Source: WRGA01 sp031553395
GTDB taxonomy: Bacteria; Bacteroidota; Bacteroidia; Bacteroidales; WRGA01
Length of the DNA: 64,000 bases
Assembly: GCA_031553395.1 (NCBI GenBank)
Contig: JAVBLR010000001.1
Span: 248,001-312,000, forward strand
Reading direction: 5' to 3'
Positions 17,200 through 25,913 of the stretch are shown here, piece after piece; positions within the stretch are counted from its first letter, which is position 1; every line of letters begins with the position of its first letter. The translations under genes and the position numbers were made by a program. Under the pieces are notes generated by a model. The model searched no databases. It was not told the DNA's origin and saw nothing but the letters and a program-made list of their open reading frames with translations.

Positions 17200-18069
17200 A
17201 TGAAACACTTCCCTGAATCAGAACTTATTATAAATCCGGATGGAAGTATTTTTCATTTGCATCTGTTACCCGAACAATTAGCTGAAAACATTATATTGGT
17301 TGGAGATCCGGGGCGGGTAAAAACGGTTGCATCGTTTTTTGATACAAAGGAATTTGAAGTAGAGAACCGGGAATTTAAAACAATTACAGGTTTATACAAG
17401 AATAAACGGATATCGGTTGTTTCTACTGGCATTGGAACTGATAATATCGATATTGTACTGAATGAACTGGATGCATTGGTAAATATCGATTTGAAAAATC
17501 GCATCGAAAAAGAAAAACTTACATCGTTGAATATTGTTCGAATTGGAACTTCCGGAGGATTGCAAGAAAATGTTCCGGTTGGAAGTTATGTAATCGCACA
17601 AAAGTCTATTGGTTTTGATGGTGTATTGAATTATTATGCCCATCGTAATGAAGTATGTGATCTTGAGTTTGAGAAGTGTTTCGTTGAAAATGTAAAATAC
17701 GATAATTCGCATGCAGCCCCTTATGTTGTGGATGCCAATCTTGAATTAGTTGAAAGAATTGGTAAAAATGATATGATAAAAGGGGTAACTATTTCAGCTA
17801 ATGGTTTTTATGGACCTCAAGGAAGAGTGTTACGTTTAGATTTGAATGATGCAGAATTAAATAACAAAATTAGTGCATTTAGTTATAATGGCTACAAAAT
17901 AACCAATTACGAAATGGAAAGTTCGGCCATTGCCGGGTTATCCAAGTTAATGGGGCATAAAGCCATGACAGTTTGTTTAATTATCGCTAACCGGATTGCA
18001 AAAGATTCGAATGCTTCTTACCAAGGTAATATTGAAAATTTGATTGAAACAGTTTTGGAAAGATTATAA
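17200..18069 (+). CDS. Nucleoside phosphorylase (uridine phosphorylase-like, PNP/UDP family)
   Basis: 289 residues. Splits nucleosides with phosphate in the salvage pathway, in the cytoplasm. Landmarks: phosphate-binding ILVGDPGRV near residue 40, VVSTGIGTDN, the RIGTSGGLQ strand-loop, and the ribose/base-binding TNYEMESSAIAGLSKLMG (Glu of the EMES motif). Bacteroidota phosphorylases of this subgroup are usually called uridine phosphorylase; specificity cannot be read safely. The frame is open from 17125, but codons before 17200 encode the octamer inverted repeat, so MKHFPESE at 17200 is the start. Confidence 0.88.
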   Translation: MKHFPESELIINPDGSIFHLHLLPEQLAENIILVGDPGRVKTVASFFDTKEFEVENREFKTITGLYKNKRISVVSTGIGTDNIDIVLNELDALVNIDLKNRIEKEKLTSLNIVRIGTSGGLQENVPVGSYVIAQKSIGFDGVLNYYAHRNEVCDLEFEKCFVENVKYDNSHAAPYVVDANLELVERIGKNDMIKGVTISANGFYGPQGRVLRLDLNDAELNNKISAFSYNGYKITNYEMESSAIAGLSKLMGHKAMTVCLIIANRIAKDSNASYQGNIENLIETVLERL

Positions 18070-18311
18070 TACCATTTTTATTTCAATAATATTCCTGTTT
18101 TTTTAGCTAATTTTTTAGAAATGAAAAATAGTTGATTAATATTGATATGCTTTTTATAAATTTAACAAATTGAATTAATGAATACTTTTCGGTTAATTTA
18201 TAGAGAATTACAATCAATTGTATTTTAACTTCGAATTAAAAGTAGCTATAAAACAAAAAAATAACCAAAAGATATTTAATTTGAATTATTGACTTTATCC
18301 TTTTTATTTAT
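18070..18311. other. AT-rich intergenic region
   Basis: About 240 bp with no ORF above noise and no strong hairpin. It contains only A/T runs and the upstream portion of the next promoter. Confidence 0.5.
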
Positions 18312-18319
18312 TACTTTTG
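18289..18319 (+). promoter_or_regulatory. Promoter of the unknown gene at 18382 (-33 TTG / -7 TACTTTTG)
   Basis: TTG at 18289-18291 and TACTTTTG at 18312-18319 are 20 bp apart, a good Bacteroidota promoter. The leader would be about 55 nt. Confidence 0.65.
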
Positions 18320-18381
18320 AAAATGTTTTCTTGAAATTTATGAATGAATCTTTTTGTAAAAATTAAAAAAGGCGTTGCGAC

Positions 18382-19152
18382 ATGAGTGAAACGAGATATC
18401 TGACATTTCCTGTTGAATTTTTGGAAAAGGCTTTTACCGATATCCAAAGGGTGTGTGATAATATTTTCGATTATTCCATTTATGTATATTCTTTGAAACT
18501 TGAAAAAGAGTCGGACTCGGAATTAGAAGCAATGGAAAAAGCGGCTAAATATTATGATATATCGCTTGGAAATGTGCAGGCTGCATATAATAATGGATAT
18601 GAATTGTATCATGAATATGGAGCTAAGGTTGCCAAAGCTAGTATAAATAAAGACATAATTTTTGATTTTTACAGAAATAAAAAATCAGAATTGGATATTG
18701 CTGTCTTTTGTGCTTTCTGTGCAACAAAGAGTATTTTAGGTGTAAAATCTTATTGCAAAACAAATAAAGTACTTATTCATGCCCGGATGTTTGGTTTTAA
18801 TAACAGTCAAGGCATGAAAGATGGAAAAAATAAGATTCAGGAGAAATATTTAAAACGCTATAATTTTGACAAGGTTATGAAAGAACTCCAGTTTAATTGG
18901 GGTTTGAACGCTATTTCTAACCATTGCAGAGGTTTTTATATTTCGTTTGATATGGGATTGGAAGAATTGGCTGTTATTTCGGAAAAAGCTAAAAGAAAAT
19001 CCCGTGAAAATTTATTAAGGCAGGAAAAAGAAGAAGCTATAAAAAAAGCATTTTTACTGGTAAACCAAGAAGAACAAACGTCAACCCAAACTTCTCAATC
19101 TCAGTCGAAAGAAATACCAGATATAGAGTTTGACTTGCCGTTATTCAGATAA
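18382..19152 (+). CDS. Unknown cytoplasmic protein
   Basis: 256 residues; not recognised. No signal peptide or membrane span. The sequence opens RYLTFPVEFLEKAFTDIQRVC and is mostly helical. It has a central segment with cysteines (FCAFCATKSILGVKSYCKTNK), a basic middle (KDGKNKIQEKYLKRYNF), and a charged C-terminal helix (EKAKRKSRENLLRQEKEEA) followed by a Ser/Gln-rich linker and an acidic tail ending FDLPLFR. That tail could be a short binding motif: in many bacteria QxxLPLF-type ends bind the sliding clamp, and DLPLF fits loosely. It stands alone with its own promoter, which would suit a horizontally acquired gene. Confidence 0.6.
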   Translation: MSETRYLTFPVEFLEKAFTDIQRVCDNIFDYSIYVYSLKLEKESDSELEAMEKAAKYYDISLGNVQAAYNNGYELYHEYGAKVAKASINKDIIFDFYRNKKSELDIAVFCAFCATKSILGVKSYCKTNKVLIHARMFGFNNSQGMKDGKNKIQEKYLKRYNFDKVMKELQFNWGLNAISNHCRGFYISFDMGLEELAVISEKAKRKSRENLLRQEKEEAIKKAFLLVNQEEQTSTQTSQSQSKEIPDIEFDLPLFR

Positions 19153-19296
19153 ATACATTATAGTAGAATGCATTTTCTTATAATTATTGCATATTGAAAT
19201 GGAGGAGTTTCTCTAAATTAATATGCTATTTTAGGTTTTCGTCCTCAAAAAATTACTTTTTATTTTAAAAAGTATCCAACCCAAAAATATTACAAT

Positions 19297-19304
19297 TACT
19301 TTTG
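19297..19304 (+). promoter_or_regulatory. -7 box (TACTTTTG) of the porin gene
   Basis: An exact TAnnTTTG match 60 bp before the ATG at 19364. No clear -33 element. Confidence 0.5.
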
Positions 19305-19363
19305 CCGAATTTAAGAGAAATGAAAAATCATTTTATTATATAGAATTTCGAATAAAAGTAATT

Positions 19364-20641
19364 ATGAAAAAATCAGTATTTAGTTTTTTGTTTTTGGCAT
19401 TGGTTTTAAGTCTTTATGCACAAGACGGTTCGAACAAATTATCATATAAATTTTATGGATTTGTACGGGGCGATTTTGTTTTTGATACCCGCCAAAGTGT
19501 CGCTGCCAACGAAGGACTTTTCTTTTTGTATCCCAAAGATGAAAGTTTGGATGCAAATGGAAAAGATTTGAATGAAGTTGCTAGTTCCGGTTTTTATACA
19601 TTCAATACTCGTGCTGGGATTGATGTTAGTGGTTTACAGGTTTTTGATGCAAATGTATCATTAAAAGCAGAAGCTGATTTTGCAGGATTTAGTGGTTCTT
19701 ATGGTGCGAATTCAACTGTATTTCGGATTCGTCAGGCATATATAAAAATGGATTGGGATAAATCTTCTTTATTATTGGGGCAAACATGGCATCCAATGTT
19801 TCAGGTTATCCCCAATGTAATTTCGCTTTCTACAGGAGCTCCGTTTAATCCGTTTAATAGAAGCCCACAAATTCGATTTGATTATAAGGCAGATAAATTA
19901 ACACTTACAGGTGCAGCCATTTATCAATTGCAGTATACTTCGTCAGGACCCGAAGGGAAAACAAATACATATCAACGAAATGCAATTATACCTGAATTAT
20001 ATGCTGGAGTTGATTATAAAATAAATACATTTAATGTAGGTGCAGGAATTGATTATTTGACTATAAAGCCGCGTACAACATCTTCGGTTATTTATTCTGA
20101 TCCTTCTAATCCAAATTTTAGAGAAACATTATTCTATAAAGTTGATGAAAGCCTTTCATCCCTCTCCTACTCTGCTTATGTAAAATATTCCAAAGATTTA
20201 TTTTCCATTACTGCAAAAACAATTTACGGACAAAATAATTCTAATCTATGTATGCTCGGAGGCTATGGTGTTAAGCAGATAGACACAAATACAGGCGAAC
20301 AGGAATATACGAATTATACCCATTCATCTACATGGTTGAATCTTTCTTATGGAAAGAAATATATGGGAAATTTATTTGCAGGTTACACCAAAAATCTGGG
20401 AACAAAAGATGCTCTCGTTTCAATGAAAACTTATGGCGAAGGATTAGATATAGATAATTTATATCGTTTTTGTGGAACTTTTTCTTACAATGTTTCCAAA
20501 TTTTCGGTAGGATTGGAATACGAAATGACATCCGCTGCTTATGGTAATTCGGGAACATTCAACGAAAACGACGGTAGATACGATAAAACACATTCAGTAC
20601 TCAATCATCGTTTGATAGGTGTTATTTGTTATAACTTCTAA
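19364..20641 (+). CDS. Outer-membrane porin (DcaP-like)
   Basis: 425 residues. Signal peptide KKSVFSFLFLALVLSLYAQ. The mature part alternates in short amphipathic strands and ends with an aromatic residue (HRLIGVICYNF), as outer-membrane beta barrels do. Early motifs KFYGFVRGDFVFDTRQ and RQAYIKMDW...LLLGQTWHPMFQ are typical of DcaP-like trimeric porins and related Bacteroidota porins. The substrate is unknown. It is followed at 26 bp by the phosphatase lipoprotein gene, so the two are likely co-transcribed. Confidence 0.82.
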   Translation: MKKSVFSFLFLALVLSLYAQDGSNKLSYKFYGFVRGDFVFDTRQSVAANEGLFFLYPKDESLDANGKDLNEVASSGFYTFNTRAGIDVSGLQVFDANVSLKAEADFAGFSGSYGANSTVFRIRQAYIKMDWDKSSLLLGQTWHPMFQVIPNVISLSTGAPFNPFNRSPQIRFDYKADKLTLTGAAIYQLQYTSSGPEGKTNTYQRNAIIPELYAGVDYKINTFNVGAGIDYLTIKPRTTSSVIYSDPSNPNFRETLFYKVDESLSSLSYSAYVKYSKDLFSITAKTIYGQNNSNLCMLGGYGVKQIDTNTGEQEYTNYTHSSTWLNLSYGKKYMGNLFAGYTKNLGTKDALVSMKTYGEGLDIDNLYRFCGTFSYNVSKFSVGLEYEMTSAAYGNSGTFNENDGRYDKTHSVLNHRLIGVICYNF

Positions 20642-20667
20642 AGTAGTTAGATTACAATTAGTTATTT

Positions 20668-21486
20668 ATGAGATTTTTATTTGGATTATTTATTATGACT
20701 TCTCTATTTATGCAAACGGCATGTTCCGATAAAGTAAAAAAAGATGCCAATGAAGATGCATCTGCAGATATTGCAGCGCAAGTACGTATATTGCCGATAC
20801 AAGGAGCATATAATGTGCGTGATTTGGGAGGTTATCCTACAGCAGAAAACAAACATGTCAAATGGCATACAATTTTTCGTTCGGGAGATTTAAATAAACT
20901 GACAGATGAAGATTTATCTTATTTTGCCGAAATACCCATAAAATCATATATTGATTTTCGTGATTCATCTGAAATTGCAAAAGCACCTGATCGGAAACCT
21001 GCATCATTGCTTCATGATTATTTGTTACCGATAGAAGCTGGAAATATATATGATATTAGTAAAATATCGGCAGAACAAGCATTTACGCTGCTAATTGATG
21101 TAAATAAAATATTTGTCAGGGATAATCAGGATGTTTACAGGGAATTCTTTAAAATCCTGATGGATGAAAATAATACCCCTCTTTTATTCCATTGTTCGGC
21201 AGGTAAAGACAGAACCGGATTTGGCGCGGCGTTATTCCTTTCTTCGCTTGGTGTAAACCGGGAAATAATCATACAGGATTACCTTTTGTCGAACGAATGT
21301 TTGGGAGATAAATATGCTGCTGAAATAAAAGCATATCCGGCATTAGAACCGTTATTGATTGTAAAAAAGGAATATATTCAGGCTGCTTTTGATGTGATTG
21401 ATAAAGAATATGGAGGCATGGAAAATTATCTGACTAAAAATCTGAATGTAGATTTAGAAAAAATGAAAAAGCTTTATACTGAGTAA
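20668..21486 (+). CDS. Lipoprotein tyrosine/serine protein phosphatase (Y_phosphatase3 type)
   Basis: 272 residues. Lipoprotein leader RFLFGLFIMTSLFMQTAC (Cys at residue 19). The phosphatase fold starts with IQGAYNVRDLGGYPT...FRSGDL, the family signature. The active-site P-loop is LFHCSAGKDRTGFG (HCX5R; Cys nucleophile near residue 179). Related secreted phosphatases act on phosphotyrosine or on phosphoinositides. It is anchored in the envelope, so the target is probably extracytoplasmic. It shares a transcript with the porin and ends at the hairpin at 21511. Confidence 0.9.
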   Translation: MRFLFGLFIMTSLFMQTACSDKVKKDANEDASADIAAQVRILPIQGAYNVRDLGGYPTAENKHVKWHTIFRSGDLNKLTDEDLSYFAEIPIKSYIDFRDSSEIAKAPDRKPASLLHDYLLPIEAGNIYDISKISAEQAFTLLIDVNKIFVRDNQDVYREFFKILMDENNTPLLFHCSAGKDRTGFGAALFLSSLGVNREIIIQDYLLSNECLGDKYAAEIKAYPALEPLLIVKKEYIQAAFDVIDKEYGGMENYLTKNLNVDLEKMKKLYTE

Positions 21487-21510
21487 AATAACTAATTTCA
21501 ATGCAAGTAA

Positions 21511-21547
21511 AAAAGCCATAATAAAATTTCTTGATTATGGCTTTTTT
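21511..21547. terminator. Terminator between convergent genes
   Basis: AAAAGCCATAAT (21511-21522) pairs with ATTATGGCTTTT (21534-21545), followed by TTTATT. It serves the phosphatase gene and, less well, the opposing gene that ends at 21595. Confidence 0.9.
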
Positions 21548-21594
21548 ATTTTCCCTTATCAGATGCAATTTAAGCTGATTCCTGTGAGATTTTC

Positions 21595-23439
21595 TTATTG
21601 ATTTAATTCATATTTAATTCCATGGTTATTGTAAATTATATTATTTAACAATATTGTTTTATTACTATAAAAGAAGGTTTCACTCAAATTAGCAGATATT
21701 TCTTTAATTAAATTCCCATTATTTAAATCGTATATCATAATTTTATCACTTACATATCCCATAATTTTATTTGAAAAATAGTCTATATCGACAATTGCTT
21801 CTAATCCTAATGAGAAAGAATTTATTATGGAAAAATCGGAAGTCCTTCTAATAGAGAAAACTTTATTGTTATCCCAAACGTAACATAAATCATTATTTAA
21901 TCGATTGAAATTGTAAAATCTATAATATTTTCCCAAATCACTTTCTGCCCAAACTACATCAAAAGAATTATTTATATAATGACATAATTTCAAACCGGAA
22001 TCAGAGATAAAGAGGTAATCCCCATTAGGCGAAATAGTGGGATAATTACCGGTTTCATCGTAATTTGTAGTGTAAATTATACTCCTATTAGTTATATCAT
22101 ATATAGCCAACTTACTGGGAGAAAAATTACTTGGAATTGTCATTATAATTCGCAAGTTATTGGAAACTGGCGAAACTGCATAAGTCAAATGAAAATCATA
22201 AACTGGATTTGGTGAAAAACTATTTGTTGACCAAAAATACATTGAGGAATTGGATAGGTTATAATTATTTGAATAAATATATTTCCCATCAGGAGTTGAT
22301 TTTAAATATTCATAATTTGCACCTTTATTAACAATCGAATCTACAACTTGATTATTAACAATATTATATTTAAATATTTTTTCGTCCATAGTATATGCAA
22401 TATTATTATTATCTAAAATAGCAATATTTTTATAGGTAATACTAGTAGTGCCACATCGAGTATAAAGAAATTTCCCATAAATATACCAATCGTCTTCCAG
22501 AAAGCCGTCAGGAAGTTGTTTAGGCAAATACCTAATCCAAAGTCTTGCCTCATCACAAAACTTTGCACTAGATAATGTTATTATTGTATCAGATACTTGA
22601 TTTGTACTATGTATGAATGTTGGATTAAAATTGTAACCATCTGTCAAATAGTATTGCCCAAAATTGTTAAAATACTTACATTTACTAAAATGAAGGTTAT
22701 AGCCGCCTGCCGAATTTTGTGTAACATAATAATTTGGTTTTTCTTTTGACTTTTTATAGTACCAACTATCTTGTTTATTACCATAATGATTTATTATCGT
22801 GATTTTATATTCAACTTCTTCTCCAACATAATAGTTATCAAAGAATACAGCATTCTCAACTTCGAAAATTTGATAATATTTTTTCTTGCCATAATTCTGG
22901 TTGAAATTATCATCAATCATCCAACGTTCAACTAAGTATTTTTGAGTATTATTTTTGTCAAATTCCTGCCACATCAATTTCAGTTTGCCATCATCTATAG
23001 AAGGATAAACATAGTTGTTAGATAAGTTCTCGACTGATTTAAATACCATTGGCTTTGATTTGAAATATACTGTATCTTTATTTTCCAGGTTTACTGAACG
23101 AATCAAGAATTCTACTTTTTCAGGATTTTCATAAGAACAAAAATATTTCGAGCTGATAATTTCGGTATCGCATACTAATATGGTATGTGTATTGTTCGTT
23201 ATTATCACAGAGTCTATTGAATATCCTTCAAGTTCAACCCTAATATCAATATTATATTGTTTATCTATAAAAATAGTATCACCAACAATTGGCACATTAA
23301 ACAAAAAAATATTGTCAATAGTTTTCGCATTTGACTTTTTGTCATCCTCTTTTATTGTAGGAGAGTGAGTGTCTTCACATGAATATATCAAATAGAACAA
23401 TGCTAATAAACCTATTAATTTAGATATGTTTGATTTCAT
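21595..23439 (-). CDS. Lipoprotein with WD40-like beta-propeller, unknown function
   Basis: 614 residues from MKSNISKLIGLL. The lipobox is FYLIYSC (Cys at about residue 20), followed by EDTHSPT. The region to ~residue 330 is beta-rich with Ig/fibronectin-like segments (VERWMIDDNF, EVEYKITIINHYG). From about residue 335 there are repeated blades of the form ILDNNNIAYTMD, TPDGKYIYSNN, SPNGDYLFISDSG and TSDFSIINSF, typical of a WD40/YVTN-type propeller. The frame extends to 23469, but the Met at 23439 gives the proper leader. A surface-exposed binding protein is likely; the ligand is unknown. Confidence 0.7.
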   Translation of the reverse strand: MKSNISKLIGLLALFYLIYSCEDTHSPTIKEDDKKSNAKTIDNIFLFNVPIVGDTIFIDKQYNIDIRVELEGYSIDSVIITNNTHTILVCDTEIISSKYFCSYENPEKVEFLIRSVNLENKDTVYFKSKPMVFKSVENLSNNYVYPSIDDGKLKLMWQEFDKNNTQKYLVERWMIDDNFNQNYGKKKYYQIFEVENAVFFDNYYVGEEVEYKITIINHYGNKQDSWYYKKSKEKPNYYVTQNSAGGYNLHFSKCKYFNNFGQYYLTDGYNFNPTFIHSTNQVSDTIITLSSAKFCDEARLWIRYLPKQLPDGFLEDDWYIYGKFLYTRCGTTSITYKNIAILDNNNIAYTMDEKIFKYNIVNNQVVDSIVNKGANYEYLKSTPDGKYIYSNNYNLSNSSMYFWSTNSFSPNPVYDFHLTYAVSPVSNNLRIIMTIPSNFSPSKLAIYDITNRSIIYTTNYDETGNYPTISPNGDYLFISDSGLKLCHYINNSFDVVWAESDLGKYYRFYNFNRLNNDLCYVWDNNKVFSIRRTSDFSIINSFSLGLEAIVDIDYFSNKIMGYVSDKIMIYDLNNGNLIKEISANLSETFFYSNKTILLNNIIYNNHGIKYELNQ

Positions 23440-23530
23440 TTTATAATCGTTTTTATTGTTACAAGTCATTTTAATTATAGAATTCGAGGGTAGTGTTTTA
23501 TCGTGAAACCATTCATTTACTTATTACCAC

Positions 23531-24505
23531 TTATTTTTTCAATAAACTTTGCTTAATTTTACTGGTATTAAAAGCAGCGATATTATATGTTTCACCTGCT
23601 GTTGCAAATTCACAGCTTCCGTTCATTTCAGGACCTTTAATGGCTCCTGGAACGCCTGCATAATACGATTCGTATATTCTTTCCATTTCACCTTTAATCA
23701 TAAAATTTTCCCATTGTTCTTTTGGGATATTGTATTTTTTACCTTCATCTGTAAGTTCTATTCTGTAAATTTTTGAGTTATCATTCTGACTCATACAACT
23801 GCCATATTTTCCTGTATCAAATATTTCAATCAGTCCAAGTTTTTGCCAAATATCATAATTGTGATATGTAAGCCTTTCTTTTCCTTCAATATACCTTGCT
23901 ATAACAACCCGGCTGCTGGAAAGAGCAGAGTCTAACCGTTTATCAAGTTTGCTTTCGTCTATTTCTATATCAACTTTTGCTTTCTCTTTCTTTTTTTCTT
24001 CTTTCTCTTTTTTGTGTTTATCTTTAAATATAATAAAGTCATCGTATTTACTCCAACTGTTGGTGCGTTGCCCGTTGCTTATTTTGGAAATATTTTTATT
24101 ATGAAAATCGGGGCCGGTAACGAGATTATCTCTATCCTCAGTAAACAATAAATACACATCCAACCAAAATGATTCATCCGGATCTTTGGGTGTATTAAAA
24201 AGCTTTACAATACATTTCGCCTCTTTATATTTTAATTTTTCAGGTAGTTGCAGATCTACAGTTCCCGAACTTTTGGTAAGTGTGTATACCTTGGTAATAG
24301 GTTTATCTTCTCCTTCGGTAAAGATGGCAATATAGAACTTGCCGAACATATCGGGTGTTATGCCCATATATTTTGCATGCACCGTACTACCGGCAGGATA
24401 CATAAAATCGTCTATAGAGAGCAACATATTATCATAAGTAGGCTTTTGAGCCAACAGCACAGTTGAGCCAATAAAGGCTGCTAATATTACTACGATCTTT
24501 TTCAT
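23531..24505 (-). CDS. Secreted protein of unknown function
   Basis: 324 residues. Signal peptide KKIVVILAAFIGSTVLLAQ. A beta-rich N-terminal half ends in a Lys/Glu run (KDKHKKEKEEKKKEKAKVD, residues ~160-180), followed by an alpha/beta half with two cysteines (YGSCMSQND and NGSCEFATAGE) that could form a disulfide. Neither family nor function is recognised. It is 60 bp upstream of the propeller lipoprotein gene on the same strand. Confidence 0.6.
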   Translation of the reverse strand: MKKIVVILAAFIGSTVLLAQKPTYDNMLLSIDDFMYPAGSTVHAKYMGITPDMFGKFYIAIFTEGEDKPITKVYTLTKSSGTVDLQLPEKLKYKEAKCIVKLFNTPKDPDESFWLDVYLLFTEDRDNLVTGPDFHNKNISKISNGQRTNSWSKYDDFIIFKDKHKKEKEEKKKEKAKVDIEIDESKLDKRLDSALSSSRVVIARYIEGKERLTYHNYDIWQKLGLIEIFDTGKYGSCMSQNDNSKIYRIELTDEGKKYNIPKEQWENFMIKGEMERIYESYYAGVPGAIKGPEMNGSCEFATAGETYNIAAFNTSKIKQSLLKK

Positions 24506-24650
24506 GGGATTTAAGATTTAATTGTTATACATAGGATTTTATTCTAATTTTTTCGTTTTTTCATTGCTTGTCATATTCGTTTTTATTCACTATTTACAAG
24601 TCTGTTAAAACTGCCTGTATGTACAATCATAGTTATTTCAGAATTTTCTC
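24506..24650. other. Gene-free stretch upstream of the structured RNA
   Basis: AT-rich. A frame open from 24568 to 24780 runs through it and into the RNA stems, but it has no family resemblance and its last part is structure; I do not call it a gene. Confidence 0.4.
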
Positions 24651-24658
24651 TACCTTTG
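24651..24658 (+). promoter_or_regulatory. -7 box (TACCTTTG) of the candidate structured RNA
   Basis: An exact TAnnTTTG match placed so that transcription would begin at or just inside the first arm of the long stem (24661). No clear -33 element. Confidence 0.55.
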
Positions 24659-24660
24659 TA

Positions 24661-24837
24661 TTGCTAAAGTATTCAATTAGGAGTTACATCCAACGCTATT
24701 TAAGGTGGTGGATCTTTGTTTTTATTGTGGTCGCAAGTCCATATATTATGGCGGCGTGTACCCCCGTGTCAATGTTGTAATGGCATTGACAAGTCCTAAT
24801 TGGTACTTTAGCAACGGGAAAGGCACGCCGTTTTTTT
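24661..24837 (+). ncRNA. Candidate structured RNA or attenuator leader
   Basis: Visible pairings: P1 joins 24661-24682 to 24794-24814, about 19 pairs with a small internal bulge. Inside it P2 joins GGA-CTT (24710-24716) to AAGTCC (24735-24740), and P3 is a perfect 8-bp hairpin TGTCAATG/CATTGACA (24767-24774, 24784-24791). CGGCGTG (24752-24758), inside P1, pairs with CACGCCG (24824-24830), which is followed by seven T residues: a terminator stem that crosses P1. A promoter box lies directly upstream. Paired 5' and 3' ends recall 6S RNA; the competing terminator recalls an attenuator. No known Rfam family is recognised. Confidence 0.6.
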
Positions 24838-24845
24838 GTGCCTAA

Positions 24846-24862
24846 TTGCTAAAAACCAATTT
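24846..24862 (+). repeat. Second copy of the P1 5' arm directly before the small ORF
   Basis: TTGCTAAAAACCAATTTT here is nearly the reverse complement of the P1 3' arm (24794-24814) and a near copy of the P1 5' arm at 24661. The 3' arm could therefore pair upstream or downstream. Downstream pairing would cover the bases just before the ATG at 24864. Confidence 0.65.
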
Positions 24863-24863
24863 T

Positions 24864-25118
24864 ATGTTTAACAATTCAAAGTACGTTTTCAAGTCTCGAA
24901 AACTTGCAAAAGAAACTTGTCAAAGTTTCAAGTCTTATTTTTTGGAGAACTATCCTCCTGTCCGGAATCTCAAAGTCAAAATCGACCCGCACAATCATCA
25001 AGTTATCGCTTCCGCAAAATTCAATAAACGAAGGTTATATGCTCGTGCCTGGACTGTCGAAAAGTGTTTCAATCATTTTATTTGCGAATATCAGCAAAAA
25101 GTTTTGATTATCAATTAA
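24864..25118 (+). CDS. Small basic protein of unknown function
   Basis: 84 residues, MFNNSKYVFKSRKLAKETC onward, rich in Lys/Arg and aromatic residues, with no signal peptide or membrane span. The central part (NLKVKIDPHNHQVIASAKF) suggests a small alpha/beta domain. The frame also has a TTG at 24846, but that lies in the repeated arm, so ATG 24864 is preferred. It lies immediately behind the candidate structured RNA and has a terminator after it, so the two form a compact unit flanked by minus-strand genes. Function not recognised; nucleic-acid binding would be a guess from charge alone. Confidence 0.6.
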   Translation: MFNNSKYVFKSRKLAKETCQSFKSYFLENYPPVRNLKVKIDPHNHQVIASAKFNKRRLYARAWTVEKCFNHFICEYQQKVLIIN

Positions 25119-25137
25119 TTTAAAAATGTTTTTATTG

Positions 25138-25176
25138 TGCAGGATGGGAGCTTTTGTTACTGTCCTGCATTTTTTT
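25138..25176 (+). terminator. Terminator of the small ORF
   Basis: TGCAGGA (25138-25144) pairs with TCCTGCA (25163-25169), followed by a run of seven T residues. Confidence 0.85.
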
Positions 25177-25241
25177 GATTTATAAATTTCCTTTTTTGAA
25201 TATAACAGAACTTATCTCTCATACTCTAACACATAGGTTCG

Positions 25242-25904
25242 CTATTCTTCAAATTCAAAACTTTTCGTATTATAAACCCTTTCCTTTTGTATATTCTTTT
25301 CTGTTTTAAAAATAATTTTAATCATTTCATTATCAATATATTTAACCTCTTTACACCAATATAATGAAGAGATTGACCTCTGATAATCATTTAGAGGAAA
25401 AGGGCTTATTTCTTCAAGTTTATACGTTCTTTTAGCTTCTCCATTTTCGTTATAAACAACAAATACATTTACACCATATCCTTTTGAAAACCAATTCTCT
25501 AAAGTTACAATTGAAGAACCATCATTTGCAACTATTGCATATGTCGGACAAATATCATTCAGTAATGGTTTTCTCCATATTTGAATACTGTCATTATTAT
25601 TTATTCGATATAATTCAGCAATACAAGGAATAAGAATTGTGTCTTGTGCTGAAACTTTTTGCATGAATTTTTCTTTTTTACGCAAAAGTTTCTTTGTCTG
25701 TGGATATTTATTATTCTTATAATAAGACCATTCATAATATTTATCAGGAATAATTTGGGGAGTAACGATTAGTTTGTACTCTTTATTTTCCGAATAATAT
25801 GTCTTAACTTTTGGTAATTCCCAAGAATCTGCTTTTACATTTATTGAAACTAAAATTCCAACAAATACAAAGAAGCAGTGTAGGTTTAGGGAGAACTGTT
25901 TCAT
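25242..25904 (-). CDS. Secreted protein of unknown function
   Basis: 220 residues. Signal peptide LNLHCFFVFVGILVSINVKA. The mature part is beta-rich with segments such as AIVANDGSSIVTLENWFSKGYG and VFVVYNENGEAKRTYKLEEI, which read like one or two propeller-type blades. Not recognised. It follows the gene at 25914 by 9 bp, clearly the same transcript. Confidence 0.6.
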   Translation of the reverse strand: MKQFSLNLHCFFVFVGILVSINVKADSWELPKVKTYYSENKEYKLIVTPQIIPDKYYEWSYYKNNKYPQTKKLLRKKEKFMQKVSAQDTILIPCIAELYRINNNDSIQIWRKPLLNDICPTYAIVANDGSSIVTLENWFSKGYGVNVFVVYNENGEAKRTYKLEEISPFPLNDYQRSISSLYWCKEVKYIDNEMIKIIFKTEKNIQKERVYNTKSFEFEE

Positions 25905-25913
25905 GATGTTGTT

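Noticed and set aside
24568..24780. 70-codon frame through the structured RNA, with a hydrophobic end (IFVFIVVASPYIMAACTPVSML)
   Set aside because: No start context or family; its 3' part coincides with RNA stems. Kept only as a possible 10-codon leader peptide.
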